A DNA stretch of 64,000 bases from Humulus lupulus. Its lineage: Eukaryota; Streptophyta; Magnoliopsida; Rosales; Cannabaceae. The DNA lies in the NCBI RefSeq assembly GCF_963169125.1, contig NC_084794.1, positions 229,721,219 through 229,785,218 on the forward strand. Direction: 5' to 3'. The translations under genes were made by a program, and so were the position numbers. The first letter of the stretch is position 1, and each line of letters opens with the position of its first letter. Shown in pieces: positions 12,403 to 25,173 of this stretch. The notes under the pieces were generated by a model, which worked only from the letters and a program-made list of their open reading frames with translations, ran no database searches and was not told the origin of the DNA.

Positions 12403-12760
12403 CTAGCAAGAGAGAAAAAGGGTGAGGACCAAGAGAGCAAGAAATAATGAAAAAACGGGATGACCTAAGCTGGAATATTCGAGGCTACAAGGCAGACTCA
12501 ATCCAATGGACGAGGCCACTCTCTCAGAGCGTGTATTCCACCGAAGGAAAGGAAGGTGGATTTATTTTTTTTAAATCCCGATATTTCAGGGAAAAAGTTG
12601 GCGGTTACCCAAAGAGTGGAATTTTTGGGAAACACGCATTTTGCAAAACCCTAATTTTTTACCCGATATCTTGGTGTACAAGATACGCCATTAAAAATTC
12701 AAAAAATTTAGTAAAAAAAACCATAACTGGGTTTTCTATGCATGAACTGGGTTCGGAACC
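12403..12760 (-). other. 5'-leader intron of element B antisense ORF (3' half)
   Basis: Between the acceptor just upstream of the start codon at 12402 and the D insertion point. It is homologous to element C 43690-44050. The intron resumes on the other side of D at 27279 and reaches its GTAAGT donor at 27433-27428. The last five bases, GAACC (12756-12760), are the target-site duplication of D. Confidence 0.75.
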
Positions 12761-13651
12761 TATTATCCAGATTTCCGGATAGCATTTAGATGGATAGCCT
12801 CGGGGAAGCAGAATTATCAAAGTCTTTCACGAAAGGTGACCAGAGTTCGCGGATGGACAGAAAGGCTTCGCCTCTCCCGTTTAGTGTCAAGCTTACTCTC
12901 TCAAGCAACCGAAGGTCGCGGAGGCTCGTCAATTCTCCCGGACTCTCGAGGGGATATCCTCCAGGGAAGGTTCTTCCAGGAGAAGCTCTTCAGGCTACCT
13001 TCGCGGATACAGTCCCATGCCTCGCACGAAAGAAGACCAAGCGGCCGAGTCATGGAGGAGGCATAGTTGGAACGATCTCCACCTGACACAGGATCCCGCC
13101 TGATACGCCTGACAGGTCGAGGCCGCACACATCCCAGCACGCCTAAAAGTACCACTTCGCCTACTGTTCCGCTGACAGCCTGGAAAAGACAGCTTCCTTT
13201 GTGCATTCCCCATACTTTCACGTAAATATACCCACATAGAGCCTGGTAGCCAGGCGACTACGGTAATTGTATCCCCTATTTATGGCTGGTGTAATTAAGA
13301 CTCATAGGAGTAGAAAAAAACCCTAATCCAAAACCCTAGCTATAAAGACCCCCTCATTTTACGATAGGGGGGGAGGCCAACAAACCACAGGGCATAAACT
13401 CTGCTGAAATCTCTCTAGCTTCATCTTCTTCAAGAGAACCCGAGAGAAACATTGTGAGTTTGTGAGGGTCATATACACCAGCCATTCCACTGTAATCCAC
13501 TACAAGTATAATAACATCGACTCGTGGACTAGGGCTCATTAACGCCTGAACCACGTAAAAAACCTGTTTGTTTATTTATATTTCCGCACTTCTACAGTTC
13601 ATATCTTTTTATTATTTTTCTTATATTCGTTTCCGAAAAACTCGGTAAACA
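12761..13651 (+). mobile_element. Element D 5' LTR
   Basis: 891 bp, beginning TATTATCCAG where the 3' copy has TGTTATCCAG (a G-to-A change in the terminal TG) and ending GGTAAACA. The plus-strand TATA-like GCTATAAAGACC is near 13338. It directly precedes the primer-binding site. Confidence 0.95.
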
Positions 13652-13654
13652 TTT

Positions 13655-13673
13655 TGGTGCTTTCATTGAGAGC
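13655..13673 (+). other. Primer-binding site of element D
   Basis: TGGTGCTTTCATTGAGAGC starts three bases after the LTR end. Almost the same string follows the 5' LTRs of C (53797-53815, minus strand) and F (61978-61995). It begins TGG, as expected for pairing with a tRNA CCA end. I do not assign the tRNA. Confidence 0.8.
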
Positions 13674-13738
13674 TGTAGGGAGTTGTTAGTCAGCTCTTTT
13701 CCTGTGTACGTTTTTTGTATTCGCTCCGTACTGAAAAG

Positions 13739-16700
13739 ATGGTGACTACGAGAAAATCCGCGGTTGACAAAAATGCTAGGGTCAACCCCGATACTATAAT
13801 GGAAGATGGGGTACAAAACGAACCCTCGGACTACCAAGGTGAAGACCCGACGTCCCGTCAGGATCGGGTCAGTACTGAAGATACGACATACTTAGAAAGC
13901 GAAGAAGAGTATGTCCGAGACGGTTACTACAAAGACGGCTACTACTACGAGAAGGATCCAGAACTGGTCCAAGTAGCCGAGGGACTGGTGGCCACTAAGG
14001 CCAAGCTTGCTGAGCAGGAGCACGTCTCCGAAAAAATGCAGCGCATGATGGAGCGCCTCCGAGGCAAGCTTGGAGATCTAGGCGACTCGGACGAGGACGC
14101 CTCTGCTTTAGGTGGTGCTGATGCCACCATGCCGGATCCAGCCGTTGCTGGGCCATCCAAAGCCGCCCCTAACAAGGGCAAAGAAAAAGTTGGGGAGCCT
14201 GTGCACACTAACGCCCCTGCACCTCCTAAAGGCGCGAATCACCAGGCCAACTGCCCCCCCCCCCCCCGCGCGCAGAAGGTCTCTGGCGCTCCTAAGCCCA
14301 GACATCCTTCAGCCCCAAGGGGGCACTCTGTGCCTGAAGGGCCCGGTGCTAAGGCACCCAGGCCTAAGGGAAGGAACAACCGCCCCAGTGATTCCGTCAA
14401 CCAGGACGGTCGAGCTGCGAACACGCACTCCGAGGATAGATGGTCCACGGTGGACCTAAGAAGAAGGTTGGAGGCCAAGTATGAAAAGGCCAAAGGAGAA
14501 AAGGCCTGGCCTCGCGGAGATGACCTGCAAAATCATCTCAACGACAAGATCAGGGGACGTGACCTCCCGGAGAGTGATACAAAGAGGCTCGAGGAACAGA
14601 TAGCCGCCTTGACCAAGCTGGTCCGGAAGCAAAGTGGGGCCCTGTCAGACTCTGAGGAGGAAGACCCGGAACCATGTATTCGGAGGATCGCGGAAACGCC
14701 CCTCCCGGAGAATTTCAAAATGCCTCATATAGAATTATATGAGGGGAGGACAGACCCGCGCACCCATCTAGCTAAATACAACAAGATGATGCAAGTGGTG
14801 CGCGTCAGTGAGGATGCCAAATGCATGTGCTTCTCACTCACCCTTACCAAGTCCGCAGAGGACTGGTGGAAGAGATTAGCTCCCGGATCCATCCACAGTT
14901 GGAAGGAGCTACAGTCCGCGTTCAGGAGGCTATTCATTGCTGCCCGGGACCACGACATGGAGGTTGGTTCCTTAACCAACATCAAGCAACTACCCAATGA
15001 GAGCCTCAAAGCTTTCATTCAAAGAATGATGGAAGCTGCTGCTAAGACCAAGGTCAGCGATGATATGAAGCTGATCGCCCTTCAATCGGGGCTTACCATC
15101 GGTTCCCTGCTATGGGGGGAAATGCAAAGGAGACGGGCAGAAACTCTGTCCGAATTCATGTCGAAAGCTCAGGGAATCATCAACCTTGAAGATGCCTACC
15201 AACAGGCCCTTGGAGTTCCCCCAGCTCCGACGCCCTCCGTGACTGCGCCGAGCTTTGCTTCGCAAGCTCCCGCACCAGCCCTCACGTTTCCAGGAGCCCA
15301 GTTCACTCCAAGCGTGTATGGGCCTTCCGCGTCTGCTCAGACGCCGAGTCAAACCCATTTTTCTGGGTACGGAGCTGTACAAACCGGATGTAGTATCGCT
15401 CCCGGCCGGTCGCAACCGCAAGCGGAAGGCCCAGAACAGAATCTGAGCCAATCGCGGAATAAACGAGGAGGAAGAAACTCCAACCGAGGGGACCATTCAA
15501 AGAAACCCCGGAAGGACTATGAGCCCAAGTTCACGGAGTACACCAGTTTGATAGACTCACGAGAGAATGTCTATCGAGCGACCTGTAATATGGTCAACTA
15601 CAAGAAGCCCCCGAAAGTGTCTCACGGAGGAAGGCGTCTGCGAGACTCCAATAAAACGTGTGAGTTCCACGGAGACGTGGGGCACACCACAAACGAGTGC
15701 CTTCAACTGAAGGATGAGATCGAGTCCCTGGCAAGAGCGGGACACCTCGGTCAATGGGTGAGGATACCCATAATCTATCCCGGACAGGGAGTAGCTCACG
15801 GAGCTGCGTTCTCTCCGGGACAGAGGGGGACCGCTAGCGATCCTGGAGCTAGTCACCCCCAAGCTCCTGGATCCCAGTTCCCAGCGCTTCCTGCTCCGAC
15901 CTCTCCGGCACCCATTGCCATGTTGGCTCCCGGATCCGGAAATCCATATCCGCCTGGCCTTGCTCCGCCATCCGTTGACGGACACGTAGCCACCATTTCC
16001 GGAGGACCACACCTTGCCGGAAGCACCCGCAACTCCCAGAAAAGGTACTTGAGGGAGTTAGAACACACCGGGGAGATGTGCGCCTTTGTTCAGTCACCTG
16101 CTCAGCGTCCCCGAATGATGGATCTTCCCATCACCTTCACGGGAGATGACGCCCGACACGTGCACTTCCCCCACAACGATCCCCTCGTCGTGGAAGCTCA
16201 GATTGCCAATAAGAAGGTGTCACGGATCCTCGTCGATAATGGAAGCTCCCTAAACATCCTCTTCAAAGCTGCTTTCCACGCGATCGGATTAACCGAGACT
16301 GATCTGACCCCATGTCCCATCCAGCTTCAGGGTTTCAATGAGGATGGACTCATGCCCTTAGGCAAAATTCAACTTCCAGTCACCCTCAGAGGAGACAGCG
16401 ACGCTTGTGCCTTCAGGCACTGCACATTCGTGGTGGTCGACTGCCCCACGGCGTATAATGCCATCCTAGGCCGACCGGTCCTAGTCGATTTTGGGGCAGT
16501 AACCTCGATACGCCACTTATGTTTGAAGTTTCCGTGCGACAACGGGCGTATCGGCACCCTCAGAGGGGACCAACGAAGTGCACGAAGCTGTTATAACGTC
16601 TCCGTCCGATCCGTCTACACGGTCCAGGAGGCGACTGTTGCCGCTCCTTTGGCGGAGAGCCTGCCAGAAAATGGGGGTGCCCAAGGGGCATATGTTGACG

Positions 16701-19700
16701 AACTCGACCCTAGATTGGGGGTCGAGAGGGCGATAGAGCCGATGGAGGAAGTCGAGGAGGTGATCCTCAACCCGGGAGATCCCAACAAAGTCATTCAGGT
16801 GGGGAAAAACCTTCCATCGGCCATTCGAGAAAAGATCGTGGCCACTGTGAAGAAAAATCAGGATATCCTAGCATGGTACCACGCTGATATGACGGGGATT
16901 GATCCTAATGTTGCGTGCCACGCACTCAACATCGACCCATCTGCAACTCCCGTTCGCCAAAAGAGGAGGCCGTTAGACCCAGTGAGGGCCGAAGCAGTCA
17001 AAGCTGAAGTGGACAAGCTGATGTCCATAGGCTTTCTCCAGGAGTCACACTATCCCGTGTGGTTGGCCAACCCGGTTCTGGTCCCGAAACCCAATGGGTC
17101 CTGGAGAATGTGTATTGACTTCACGGACGTAAACAAAGCCTGCCCAAAAGACTGTTTCCCTCTTCCGCGAATCGATCAAATGGTAGTCGCTACTTCCGGG
17201 TATGAACTCTTATCCTTCATGGATGCATACTCTGGGTACAACCAGATCAAGATGCATGTCGCGGACCGGGAACACACCAGCTTCCTCACGGACAAGGGTG
17301 TCTACTGTTACGTGATCATGCCTTTCGGGTTGAAGAATGCTGGGGCGACATACCAGCGCCTAGTAAACAGGATGTTCAAGGACCAGCTGGGGAGGAATAT
17401 GGAGGTGTATGTAGATGACATGTTGGTAAAATCCAAGACCTCTGGGGACCACAGCGACGACCTTGAGGAAGCTTTCGCCGTGATCCGAAAGTACAGAATG
17501 AAACTGAATCCGAAGAAGTGTACTTTCGGGGTCTCTTCGGGGAAGTTCCTCGGTTTCATTGTCAGCTCCCGCGGAGTGGAGGCCAACCCTGAGAAAATTC
17601 AGGCGTTCATAGATATGCCTTCTCCCCGAAAGCATAAGGATGTCCAAAGCGTTACGGGAAGGATAGCTGCTCTCAGCCGCTTTGTATCTAAGGCCACTGA
17701 CAAATGTGTCCCCTTCTTCAATGTTTTGCGAGGAAACAAGAGGTTCGAGTGGACCCCCGAATGCGAAGCAGCCTTCCAACACCTCAAGGAACATCTAACT
17801 CAAGCTCCCATACTATCCAAACCTGTCGAAGGAGAGGCATTGTTCTTGTACTTAGCTGTAACCGAGCATGCCGTAAGTGCCACTCTCGTCCGGGAAGACG
17901 GCCGTCTCCAGCTCCCTGTGTATTACGTGAGCAAGAGATTACTGGACGCCGAGTCCAGATATTCAATGATCGAGAAACTCTCCCTCTGCTTGCTAATTGC
18001 TTCCCGAAAGCTAAGGCCCTATTTCCAGGCGCACACCATCAGAGTACTCACCAACCACCCTCTCCGGCAAGTCCTGCAGAAGCCCGAGTCTTCTGGCAGA
18101 TTACTTAAATGGGCCATGGAACTGAGCCAGTTTGATATCCACTACCAGCCACGTGTTTCCATAAAAGGTCAAGCTCTCGCGGACTTTATTGTGGAATGCT
18201 CAAGAATGAATGACCTCCCGGAAGATCCTGTCCCGGAACTTCCCACCTGGAAGGTCTATGTAGACGGAGCCTCAAATGAAAAAGGAGCTGGAGCAGGGGT
18301 TATCCTAATTTCTCCCCAAGGACATCAGCTCCAGAGCGCCATCCGTTTCGCGTTCCCAGCATCCAACAATGAGGCAGAACATGAAGCCATGCTAGCTGGG
18401 TTACAACTGGCCAGGGAAGTCGGAGCCCAAAAAATCGAAGTATACAGCGACTCCCAACTTGTGGTAAACCAAATATCCGGAGAATACCAGACGAAAGGCG
18501 AGAAAATGGCTGCCTACGTGTCTCTCTCCCACGGCCTCCTGCAGCATTTCAAAGGCCACCAAATCCGCCAGGTCCCCCGGGACCAGAATTCACTCGCGGA
18601 CACACTGGTCAAGCTTGCAACAGACCCGGAAATTGAACAATATGGCCTAGTTCCCATCGGGCACTTAGAAGCGCCTAGTACCGAGACACGGAGGGTAAAT
18701 GCCATCAACGACCATTCCCATTCCTGGATAGGGCCCATCCTCAGATTTCTCACCACCGGAGAGCACCCCACTGATAAAGCTGACGCAAGAAAGCTCCAAT
18801 ATCAAGCTCCCCGATACGTGGTTATGGATGGAAAGCTTTACCGCAAGGGGTTGTCCATACCCTTCCTTAGGTGCGTTGCCGGAACCAAAATCAGCACCAT
18901 CGTCCATGAGATTCACGGAGGCTTCTATGGCGACCATACCTCCGGTCTGAGCCTCTCCAAAAAGATCCTTCGTCAAGGATACTTCTGGCCCACCATGAAG
19001 AAGGATTGTGTGGATTATGTCAGAAAATGTGAGCAGTGCCAGAGGTACGCCAAGGTTCCGCGCGTGCCGCCTACAGCAATTACCTTAATGACCAGCCCCT
19101 GGCCGTTCGCCGTTTGGGGCATTGACCTAGTAGGTTCCCTCCCAACTGGGAAGGGTGGAGTGAAGTATGCCATAGTCGCGGTAGACTACTTCACCAAATG
19201 GGTTGATGCTGAACCCATGAACACGGTCACCTCTAAGAAAGCACTGGACTTTGTCATCAAGAATATAGTGTGTCGTTTCGGGCTTCCGCGAACAATTGTG
19301 TCCGACAACAGAAAGCAATTTGACAGTAAGCATTTCACGGACTTCTGTCCTTCGCATGGAATCATCAAAAGCTTTTCCGCAGTCGCCAGACCTCAAGCCA
19401 ATGGGCAAGTGGAAGCAGTGAACAAAATCTTAAAGACCACGTTGAAGAAAAAACTCCAAGCATGCAAGGCTCACTGGCCGGAAGAGCTTCTGCGAGTACT
19501 TTGGGCCTATCGCACAACAGAGAGAACTTCGACGGGGCACACACCTTATTCCATGACCTTCGGTTGCGAGGCCGTCATCCCAGTAGAAACTATGATCCCC
19601 TCTCACAGGCAGGACACATACGATCCTACCCGGAACCACGCCCTTCTCCAGGAGTCCCTGGACATGATCGAAGAGCTACGGGAGCAGTCGCAGGTCCAAC

Positions 19701-19960
19701 TAAAAATGTACCAAGGCAAGATAGCCCGACACTTCAACACAAGAGTCAAGAGCCGTACATTCAAAGTTGGGGACCTTGTCCTACGGAGAGTATTTCCTGC
19801 TACGCAGGATCCGGGAGTGGGAGTCCTCGGACCCAACTGGGAAGGCCCCTATGAAGTCCAAGAAAAAGTGGGCCATGGGACGTATCATTTAAAGAGACTC
19901 GACGGATCTAAGGTCCCTCGCGCCTGGAACGCGGAGCACCTCCGCCGTTACTATCAGTAG
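13739..19960 (+). CDS. Element D Gag-Pol polyprotein (intact frame)
   Basis: Uninterrupted 2073-residue frame from the first ATG ([10 protein letters not shown]), 88 bp after the LTR; no ATG precedes it in frame. Gag: acidic/Pro-rich N-terminus, core with [16 protein letters not shown] (about 327-475), and a C-x2-H-x4-H-x4-C knuckle at 641-654. Protease: VDNGSS near 832. RT: about 1108-1290 with YVDDM (catalytic pair 1226-1227). Then RNase H ([14 protein letters not shown]) and archaeal-type RNase H ([10 protein letters not shown], first Asp 1509). Integrase: HH-CC finger (His 1723, Cys 1764 and 1767) and DDE residues D1796, D1856, E1892 (D-D35-E). The C-terminus has WEGPYEV. The motif after the second Asp is SDNRKQF where the A and C copies read SDNGTQF, so an Arg replaces a usually conserved Gly. 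Gag and Pol share one frame. Activity is not proven. Confidence 0.96.
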   Translation: MVTTRKSAVDKNARVNPDTIMEDGVQNEPSDYQGEDPTSRQDRVSTEDTTYLESEEEYVRDGYYKDGYYYEKDPELVQVAEGLVATKAKLAEQEHVSEKMQRMMERLRGKLGDLGDSDEDASALGGADATMPDPAVAGPSKAAPNKGKEKVGEPVHTNAPAPPKGANHQANCPPPPRAQKVSGAPKPRHPSAPRGHSVPEGPGAKAPRPKGRNNRPSDSVNQDGRAANTHSEDRWSTVDLRRRLEAKYEKAKGEKAWPRGDDLQNHLNDKIRGRDLPESDTKRLEEQIAALTKLVRKQSGALSDSEEEDPEPCIRRIAETPLPENFKMPHIELYEGRTDPRTHLAKYNKMMQVVRVSEDAKCMCFSLTLTKSAEDWWKRLAPGSIHSWKELQSAFRRLFIAARDHDMEVGSLTNIKQLPNESLKAFIQRMMEAAAKTKVSDDMKLIALQSGLTIGSLLWGEMQRRRAETLSEFMSKAQGIINLEDAYQQALGVPPAPTPSVTAPSFASQAPAPALTFPGAQFTPSVYGPSASAQTPSQTHFSGYGAVQTGCSIAPGRSQPQAEGPEQNLSQSRNKRGGRNSNRGDHSKKPRKDYEPKFTEYTSLIDSRENVYRATCNMVNYKKPPKVSHGGRRLRDSNKTCEFHGDVGHTTNECLQLKDEIESLARAGHLGQWVRIPIIYPGQGVAHGAAFSPGQRGTASDPGASHPQAPGSQFPALPAPTSPAPIAMLAPGSGNPYPPGLAPPSVDGHVATISGGPHLAGSTRNSQKRYLRELEHTGEMCAFVQSPAQRPRMMDLPITFTGDDARHVHFPHNDPLVVEAQIANKKVSRILVDNGSSLNILFKAAFHAIGLTETDLTPCPIQLQGFNEDGLMPLGKIQLPVTLRGDSDACAFRHCTFVVVDCPTAYNAILGRPVLVDFGAVTSIRHLCLKFPCDNGRIGTLRGDQRSARSCYNVSVRSVYTVQEATVAAPLAESLPENGGAQGAYVDELDPRLGVERAIEPMEEVEEVILNPGDPNKVIQVGKNLPSAIREKIVATVKKNQDILAWYHADMTGIDPNVACHALNIDPSATPVRQKRRPLDPVRAEAVKAEVDKLMSIGFLQESHYPVWLANPVLVPKPNGSWRMCIDFTDVNKACPKDCFPLPRIDQMVVATSGYELLSFMDAYSGYNQIKMHVADREHTSFLTDKGVYCYVIMPFGLKNAGATYQRLVNRMFKDQLGRNMEVYVDDMLVKSKTSGDHSDDLEEAFAVIRKYRMKLNPKKCTFGVSSGKFLGFIVSSRGVEANPEKIQAFIDMPSPRKHKDVQSVTGRIAALSRFVSKATDKCVPFFNVLRGNKRFEWTPECEAAFQHLKEHLTQAPILSKPVEGEALFLYLAVTEHAVSATLVREDGRLQLPVYYVSKRLLDAESRYSMIEKLSLCLLIASRKLRPYFQAHTIRVLTNHPLRQVLQKPESSGRLLKWAMELSQFDIHYQPRVSIKGQALADFIVECSRMNDLPEDPVPELPTWKVYVDGASNEKGAGAGVILISPQGHQLQSAIRFAFPASNNEAEHEAMLAGLQLAREVGAQKIEVYSDSQLVVNQISGEYQTKGEKMAAYVSLSHGLLQHFKGHQIRQVPRDQNSLADTLVKLATDPEIEQYGLVPIGHLEAPSTETRRVNAINDHSHSWIGPILRFLTTGEHPTDKADARKLQYQAPRYVVMDGKLYRKGLSIPFLRCVAGTKISTIVHEIHGGFYGDHTSGLSLSKKILRQGYFWPTMKKDCVDYVRKCEQCQRYAKVPRVPPTAITLMTSPWPFAVWGIDLVGSLPTGKGGVKYAIVAVDYFTKWVDAEPMNTVTSKKALDFVIKNIVCRFGLPRTIVSDNRKQFDSKHFTDFCPSHGIIKSFSAVARPQANGQVEAVNKILKTTLKKKLQACKAHWPEELLRVLWAYRTTERTSTGHTPYSMTFGCEAVIPVETMIPSHRQDTYDPTRNHALLQESLDMIEELREQSQVQLKMYQGKIARHFNTRVKSRTFKVGDLVLRRVFPATQDPGVGVLGPNWEGPYEVQEKVGHGTYHLKRLDGSKVPRAWNAEHLRRYYQ

Positions 19961-20494
19961 GCCCCGGACTATCTAGTCGGAAGTCCTTGGTAGATGTAGC
20001 CAAAATGTAAAATATGGAGATAATCCTCCCAGCTGTAAAACGCATGCCTAACAGGCTAATTTAATAAAACACGGAGAAATTCACTCCGCTTTTACTGCAT
20101 TTTTTATCCCTTTGTTCCAAGCTGCGTTTTAACAAGTGACCACGCGGTCCGGAGACGTTCGGACCCCCCCCCCCTCACTTGGGGGGGTATACATGGCTAA
20201 GGCATAGCCATACGCCCCTTGAACAAAACATACAGAGAACACCACTTATGTGTTAGCATTGTGTTTAAAAATTTTAAATTGTTAAGCTTAAGTTGATTTG
20301 TTGCCATGAACATAAATGCATTACGTGTCATATGTGCCTTATGTGGTTATGTGAAAATTTCCATGCAAATGTCTGCCATTATGCATCATGAAAATTATCT
20401 CCTGTGTAGCCCAGCGATGAACAGGACTAGGGGTTGAGGCACATTCAGAGAGCTACGCCGAAACACCCCCAACTCCCTGACAAGTCCTTCGCAG
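19961..20494. other. Element D spacer after pol
   Basis: Non-coding. It contains an 11-base run of C starting near 20164, followed by a G-run in CACTTGGGGGGGTATAC, which could form a short hairpin. No gene is seen. Confidence 0.6.
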
Positions 20495-20800
20495 AATACT
20501 CCGCGACCGCTGTAATCTTTGCTTCGCAAGCTCCAGCTCCGGGTCCCACAAGGCGAAAGATGGCAAGATCCGCGACCTTTGTAAGCTTTGCTTCGCAGGC
20601 TTCAGCTCCGGATCTCACAAAATAATGCATGGCGAGCTCCTCGACCACTGCAAGCTTCAGCTCCAGGAGCAGATATGATCAATCCCCCACTTACAGCAGG
20701 CCTTGCTTCGTAAAGCCCCTGCTCCGGGATCGCACATGGTGGGCGTGGCGATTTCCCCGACCGCAACGAGCCTTGCCTCGCAGGGCTCCATGCCAGGTCC
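20495..20800 (+). repeat. Element D degenerate tandem array, ~70-bp unit
   Basis: At least three or four diverged units share TTTGCTTCGCAAGCTCCAGC, CTCCGGGTCCCACAA and GCGACC. The first two are about 70 bp apart; later ones carry insertions. It is in the same place as the arrays of A, B and C but unrelated in sequence. From about 20870 to 21327 there is single-copy spacer without coding evidence. Confidence 0.75.
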
Positions 20801-21327
20801 CTGAAGTCAGCCACCATGAGGTTCACAACGACAGTTTGTTTTGCTTCGCAAAGATCTAACCTTAAGTATAGCGACGCTCAACAAATGAACTCCCGTTCCG
20901 GCACCATGGAACGGCTCACCTTAGCAATCCCAGCGAACAGTATAACTACAAGTCCTGGGATTGGCTATTTGCCTTAGGAAAGCTGAAATACGGCGAAAGG
21001 AGTCTGGCCGTTGGAACCAGGAAACCTTCGTAACCTAGAAACTACGTGGGAAAAAACATCAGCCGTTAGAGCTTTAAGTTGGAAGTGCATAGGTTCTGGC
21101 CGTTGGAACCAAAACCTCATGCGCCCCTACAGCAGTTCTACCGTATAAAAGTCTACCCTAAACACAAAGTTAAACAAAGAACTCAGCAGAAAAGGAAAGG
21201 AGAATGCTATAATTATGGCAAATATGTCTGCAATGAGAAAAGAGTAATGGGAGCTTCGCCCCAAAGAAAAACACAAATGAAAAATAATAATCTGCAAAGA
21301 ATATTTTTTACAAAAAATAAGACCCCT

Positions 21328-24300
21328 TCAAGCACTGGGGGTGGCAATAGCATCCTCGACCGGGGTCTCGGAGACAGCAATTTCAACTGGGGCCAGCGGA
21401 GTCAGCTCTTTGGAAGATGGAACGTCATCAGTGGCAAGTTCAGAGGTCCCCGCCTCTTCAGGACCTTCTGCCTCAGGGGCTCCAGCAGGCTCGTCAATGT
21501 TGTAAGTTTGGACGTACACCTCTGGGCCTTGATCCCACACCAGTAGCTTCTCCCTCATGGCGTCGGCATCCTCTCCCAGATAGCCCACTACTTCCGGGTT
21601 CGTTTTCCAGAGTTGGTGCATGAGGACCACGTGGGATAGATTAATCGTTCTGTTCAGCACCACCGCGGCATCTTCCTTCTCCTTCAAGCGCTCCGCCTCA
21701 GAGGTCGCCATCTTTGCCTCCACGACAGCCAATTGAGCCCTCAGTTTTTCCAGCTCGGTCTTGGATGCATCCCGCTCTCCCTTAAGGGAATCAATCTCCT
21801 TGCGCTGCACCCTATTTTGATCCAGCAAGGATTGCCTCTTGGTCAAATGCCCCCTGACAATGAATTGCAAGGCTCCAATCTGTTTATCCTTCTCCGCGAG
21901 CCCCAACTCCAGCATAGACGCGAGATCCTTGCTCCTCTTGTGATCTTGCTCCTCCTCGTGCAGCTTATTCTGAAGAACAGCGTATTCCTCGCTCCGCTTA
22001 AGGAGGAGATCATTTTTTGACTGCAAGCGGGCATCCAGGGTGTCTTTCTCCCCCCTGGCCTGGGATAGCTATTCCTGGAGCTTGGAGTTCTGGGCCTTCA
22101 AGTCATCCGACCGCTGCTTGAACTCATTCTCCGCGCTGGCCCGGTACTCTCGATATTTGGCAAGATATTTCTTATCCGCCTCTTCCTCGGCCGCGCGCCG
22201 GGCCTGGCTAATCTTCTCCATAGCCTCCCCCTTCATGCCCTCGACCTGTTGGGTTAGTTTCTGCTTCTCCGCCTCCAAGGCCTGGCGACTCACCTGGCTC
22301 TCCTCCAGCTGAACCAGAACTGCACCCACCTCCCGGAACGAGCGTTCCGCGATAAGAGAGGCCTGCAAGGAAAAACAGCAGAATAAGTTAAGCAAAACCA
22401 AATGTACTAAGACCAATGACCCCAGAACACAGCAACTGATAGCTCACCCCAGTAAGTTGCTGCTTTACGGCATGTGTCAGCAATAGCGGGTCCTTACTGC
22501 TACTAATGGCCCATTTCTCAAAATTGAGCTCGCACAAGCTCAAGGCCATGTCTTCCATCATCTCCGCCCCGAACGGCGCCAAAGCACGCCCGAGCCTAGG
22601 CACCAGCCTCTTCTCCAAGGCTGGGCCATCCAGAACCGCTCCAGCCGGGTGAAGGGATCTCACCCCTTCTGCCAGCTCAGCTCTCTTCACGGCAGACAGG
22701 TTGTCTGCACTTCCCTGAGTAACAGCCTTCTCGGCCTCCAACCGCCTCTTCAAAAAATTATCAGCCCGCCTTGCGCCCTCCAGGAGGGCAGCGGGGAAAC
22801 GGGTTGGTTTCTGAGGGAATTGGAACTTCAGGCCAGGCGGAGGAAGGCTTGTTTGTTGAGAGAGTGGAAGAGAAGAAGAAGAAGGAGACCCCGGAAAGGT
22901 GGACTCTCTTTAGACTTGAGGAGGAGTTAAACGGGGTATTAAGGACGGTAGGGAAGACACTACCGCCCCGGTCTGTTGTTGATGCTGGTGTTGCTGTTGT
23001 TTTTGCTGCTGCGGTGGCGGAGGTGATTGCCTTTGTTGTTGCTGTTGTTTTTGCTGCTGCGGTGGCGGAGGTGATTGCCTTTGTTGTTGCTGTTGCTTTT
23101 GCTGCTGCGGTGGCGGAAGTAATTGCCTTTGTTGTTGCTGCTGATTTGGTTGTTGTTGTTGCTGCTGCTGTGGCGGTGGTGATTGTCTCTGTTGTTGTTG
23201 TTGTTGTTGTTGTTGCTTTCGACCGGGGGAAGTATGTCTAAGGCGTTTCTTCTTGGCGCCCTCAGCATCTCCTCCGGGACGCTTGCTCACCTCAGTCGTC
23301 TTCACGGGGAACACAAGCCCTTCCCCATCGCTGCTACTACTCGAGGTCGCCATGGTCTCGGAAGGCCCCTTGGCAGGAGACCTCTCCACCGCCGGAGACA
23401 CTTGCGCCTCGCCACCTGTCTTCTTGGATGTGGCAGCTTTACCTCCCCTACCAGCTCTGGCTTTTCGTCCTTTCCCCTTGGACGGGTCTTGGCTGGTGGC
23501 GGCTTTTTTGATGAGTAAGGTAACTCTCCCCAACATCTTGGCTTCGGGATATTCTGCAAGAAATGAACGAGGCAAGGTTAACCAACCAGCAAGCGATGTA
23601 AAAAAAAAAAAAAAAGATCAGCAGAAAACAAGACGAGTAACAACATAGGAGCACAAACAAATCCACCAGCAGGGAACAAGAAGCAAAAAGAAAAAAGAAA
23701 AGTTTGAAAGGGACGACCATGCACGAGAAACGTGGATGGCCTTCCCCGAGCAAAACAAAACACCGCTTCCTGCTCCAGGAAGCTCCCGTACTCCTTGAAG
23801 TCTGGGAATGACATGCTGAGGGAAGAAGGGTCAACCATGATGACACCTTCTGGCAGACTACCGTCACTCAGACACCCGAGGAGCTCATCTACCCTATCGC
23901 AATATCTTTCAAAGGGCACCCTACGCGGATCTAGCCTAAGGAAGCGGGGATCGAACCCCACCTGAGAAGTCCGAGAAACCTCAGACAGGCTGGGGGTGTG
24001 GATCAATCGAAAACTAGTCTTACCTCTCCCGGAGGTACCAGCCCCGGAGTCCCTTCGTTGGGGTAAGCTGCGGCGTGGCGAGCCTCGATCTCCTCTTCCT
24101 CCGGCTGGGGGTCGGGGAACCTCTCCGCCCAACTAGGAGATAAAGTATTCTCGTCCCGGGCCGCTTGGGAGATCACCTTGGACAGCTCCAGGGCAATCTA
24201 CTCCCGAATGTTAGCTGACACCTGACTTTGCCCCTGCCACTCACTGGCTCAATGTTTTGGAAAGAGGCGAGTAGCCCATACTCCCTCAAAGATTCGGAGG

Positions 24301-25173
24301 TCACAAGTCCTTCCACTTTCAGCTCTTCCTCCGAGAGCCCTTCGTAGAATTTTGACCTCCTTATCATCTCCGCACAGCGAGGTGTCCGCGGGACGACTTC
24401 TGCAAAATCCAAATACGAGCATTAGAGATCCTCCCGAAAGGAAAATCAAACGTAAAGAAGCAAAGTTAAAAAGGAGAGGAAGGAGCACTTACCAGGGACT
24501 TTGAAGTCCAAAGATAGGGCTGGCACCCTCTTCAATGGGAAGCCGGTCGTCAGGAACCAGTACTCCCGGAGGTCTGGAACCCTCGCGGTATGACAGGTAG
24601 GACACATCACGTCCGGGTACCTCTCCAGCCTGTAAAACCCCACCTTGTCTAGATGACCTCTCATGGGTTGAGACTTCAGCCCATAGAAGTATAGCACCTC
24701 CTCCGAGGTAGGGGCCTCCAGGTCCCGGGACTTGCAAAAGATGTACCACCCCGCTAGGAGCTTGTAGCTGGGGGGAATCAACTGGAAGGGGGCAATCCCC
24801 GCCTTCACACAGAAGTTGGAAAAATAACTTCTTAGGGGCAAGTACGCCCCACACACTATGTGTGCCCAGCTCCAGGCACCAAAACCCTCATGACTCTGAC
24901 TAGCAGACTCACCCAGCACCGACAGACGGTGCCACATCAGGCCTGGGATGTTCTTCAGGCCTGCCTCTGAGGAGTACAGCTCCAGCATGCCGTAGTTCCT
25001 GAACAGGTTCGGCTTCTGGTCCATCTCCCAGATTGAACTGTTGATAGTCGGGGGGCTAGCCGCGAACACTTTAGTTTTTCCTTTCCCCATTGCGCCAGCG
25101 ACAGGGGAACCTTGCTCCTGGGCAGATTCAGCCTCTACCGCGGCGAGGATTTGTTCCTTTGAGGTGTTCGTCA
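21328..25173 (-). pseudogene. Element D antisense ORF (spliced, PF04195-like, poly-Q, coiled coil)
   Basis: Minus-strand gene. An acceptor at 25175-25174 opens an exon with VTNTSKEQILAAVEAESAQE and MGKGKTKVFAAS. The PF04195-like domain follows (IAPFQLIPPSYKLLAGWYIF, EEVLYFYGLKSQPM, FYRLERYPDV). Intron 24492-24400 (GTAAGT donor, TTTTGCAG acceptor) follows LSLDFKVP. Later exons carry RRVPFERYCDRVDELLGCL, then after an acceptor near 23555 a basic and Gln/Pro-rich segment. A further intron has a GTGAGC donor near 22447 and a CTTGCAG acceptor near 22364. A long coiled coil then runs to a stop at 21328, with MHQLWKTNPEVVGYLGED near the end. In-frame stops near 24197, 22912 and 22071 break the reading frame, although gag-pol of the same element is intact. 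Confidence 0.78.
22976..23219 (-). repeat. 48-bp coding minisatellite and CAA/CAG repeats in element D antisense ORF
   Basis: On the plus strand GCGGTGGCGGAGGTGATTGC recurs near 23011, 23059 and 23107, so the unit is 48 bp. On the minus strand each unit encodes 16 residues, QQQKQQQQQRQSPPPP with small changes. It grades into a run of Gln codons (to about 23219). All repeat lengths are multiples of three, so the frame is kept. Confidence 0.9.

Noticed and set aside
22771..23241. 156-residue plus-strand ORF with Val/Ala repeats
   Set aside because: Shadow of the poly-Gln/Pro repeat coded on the minus strand (antisense ORF of D).
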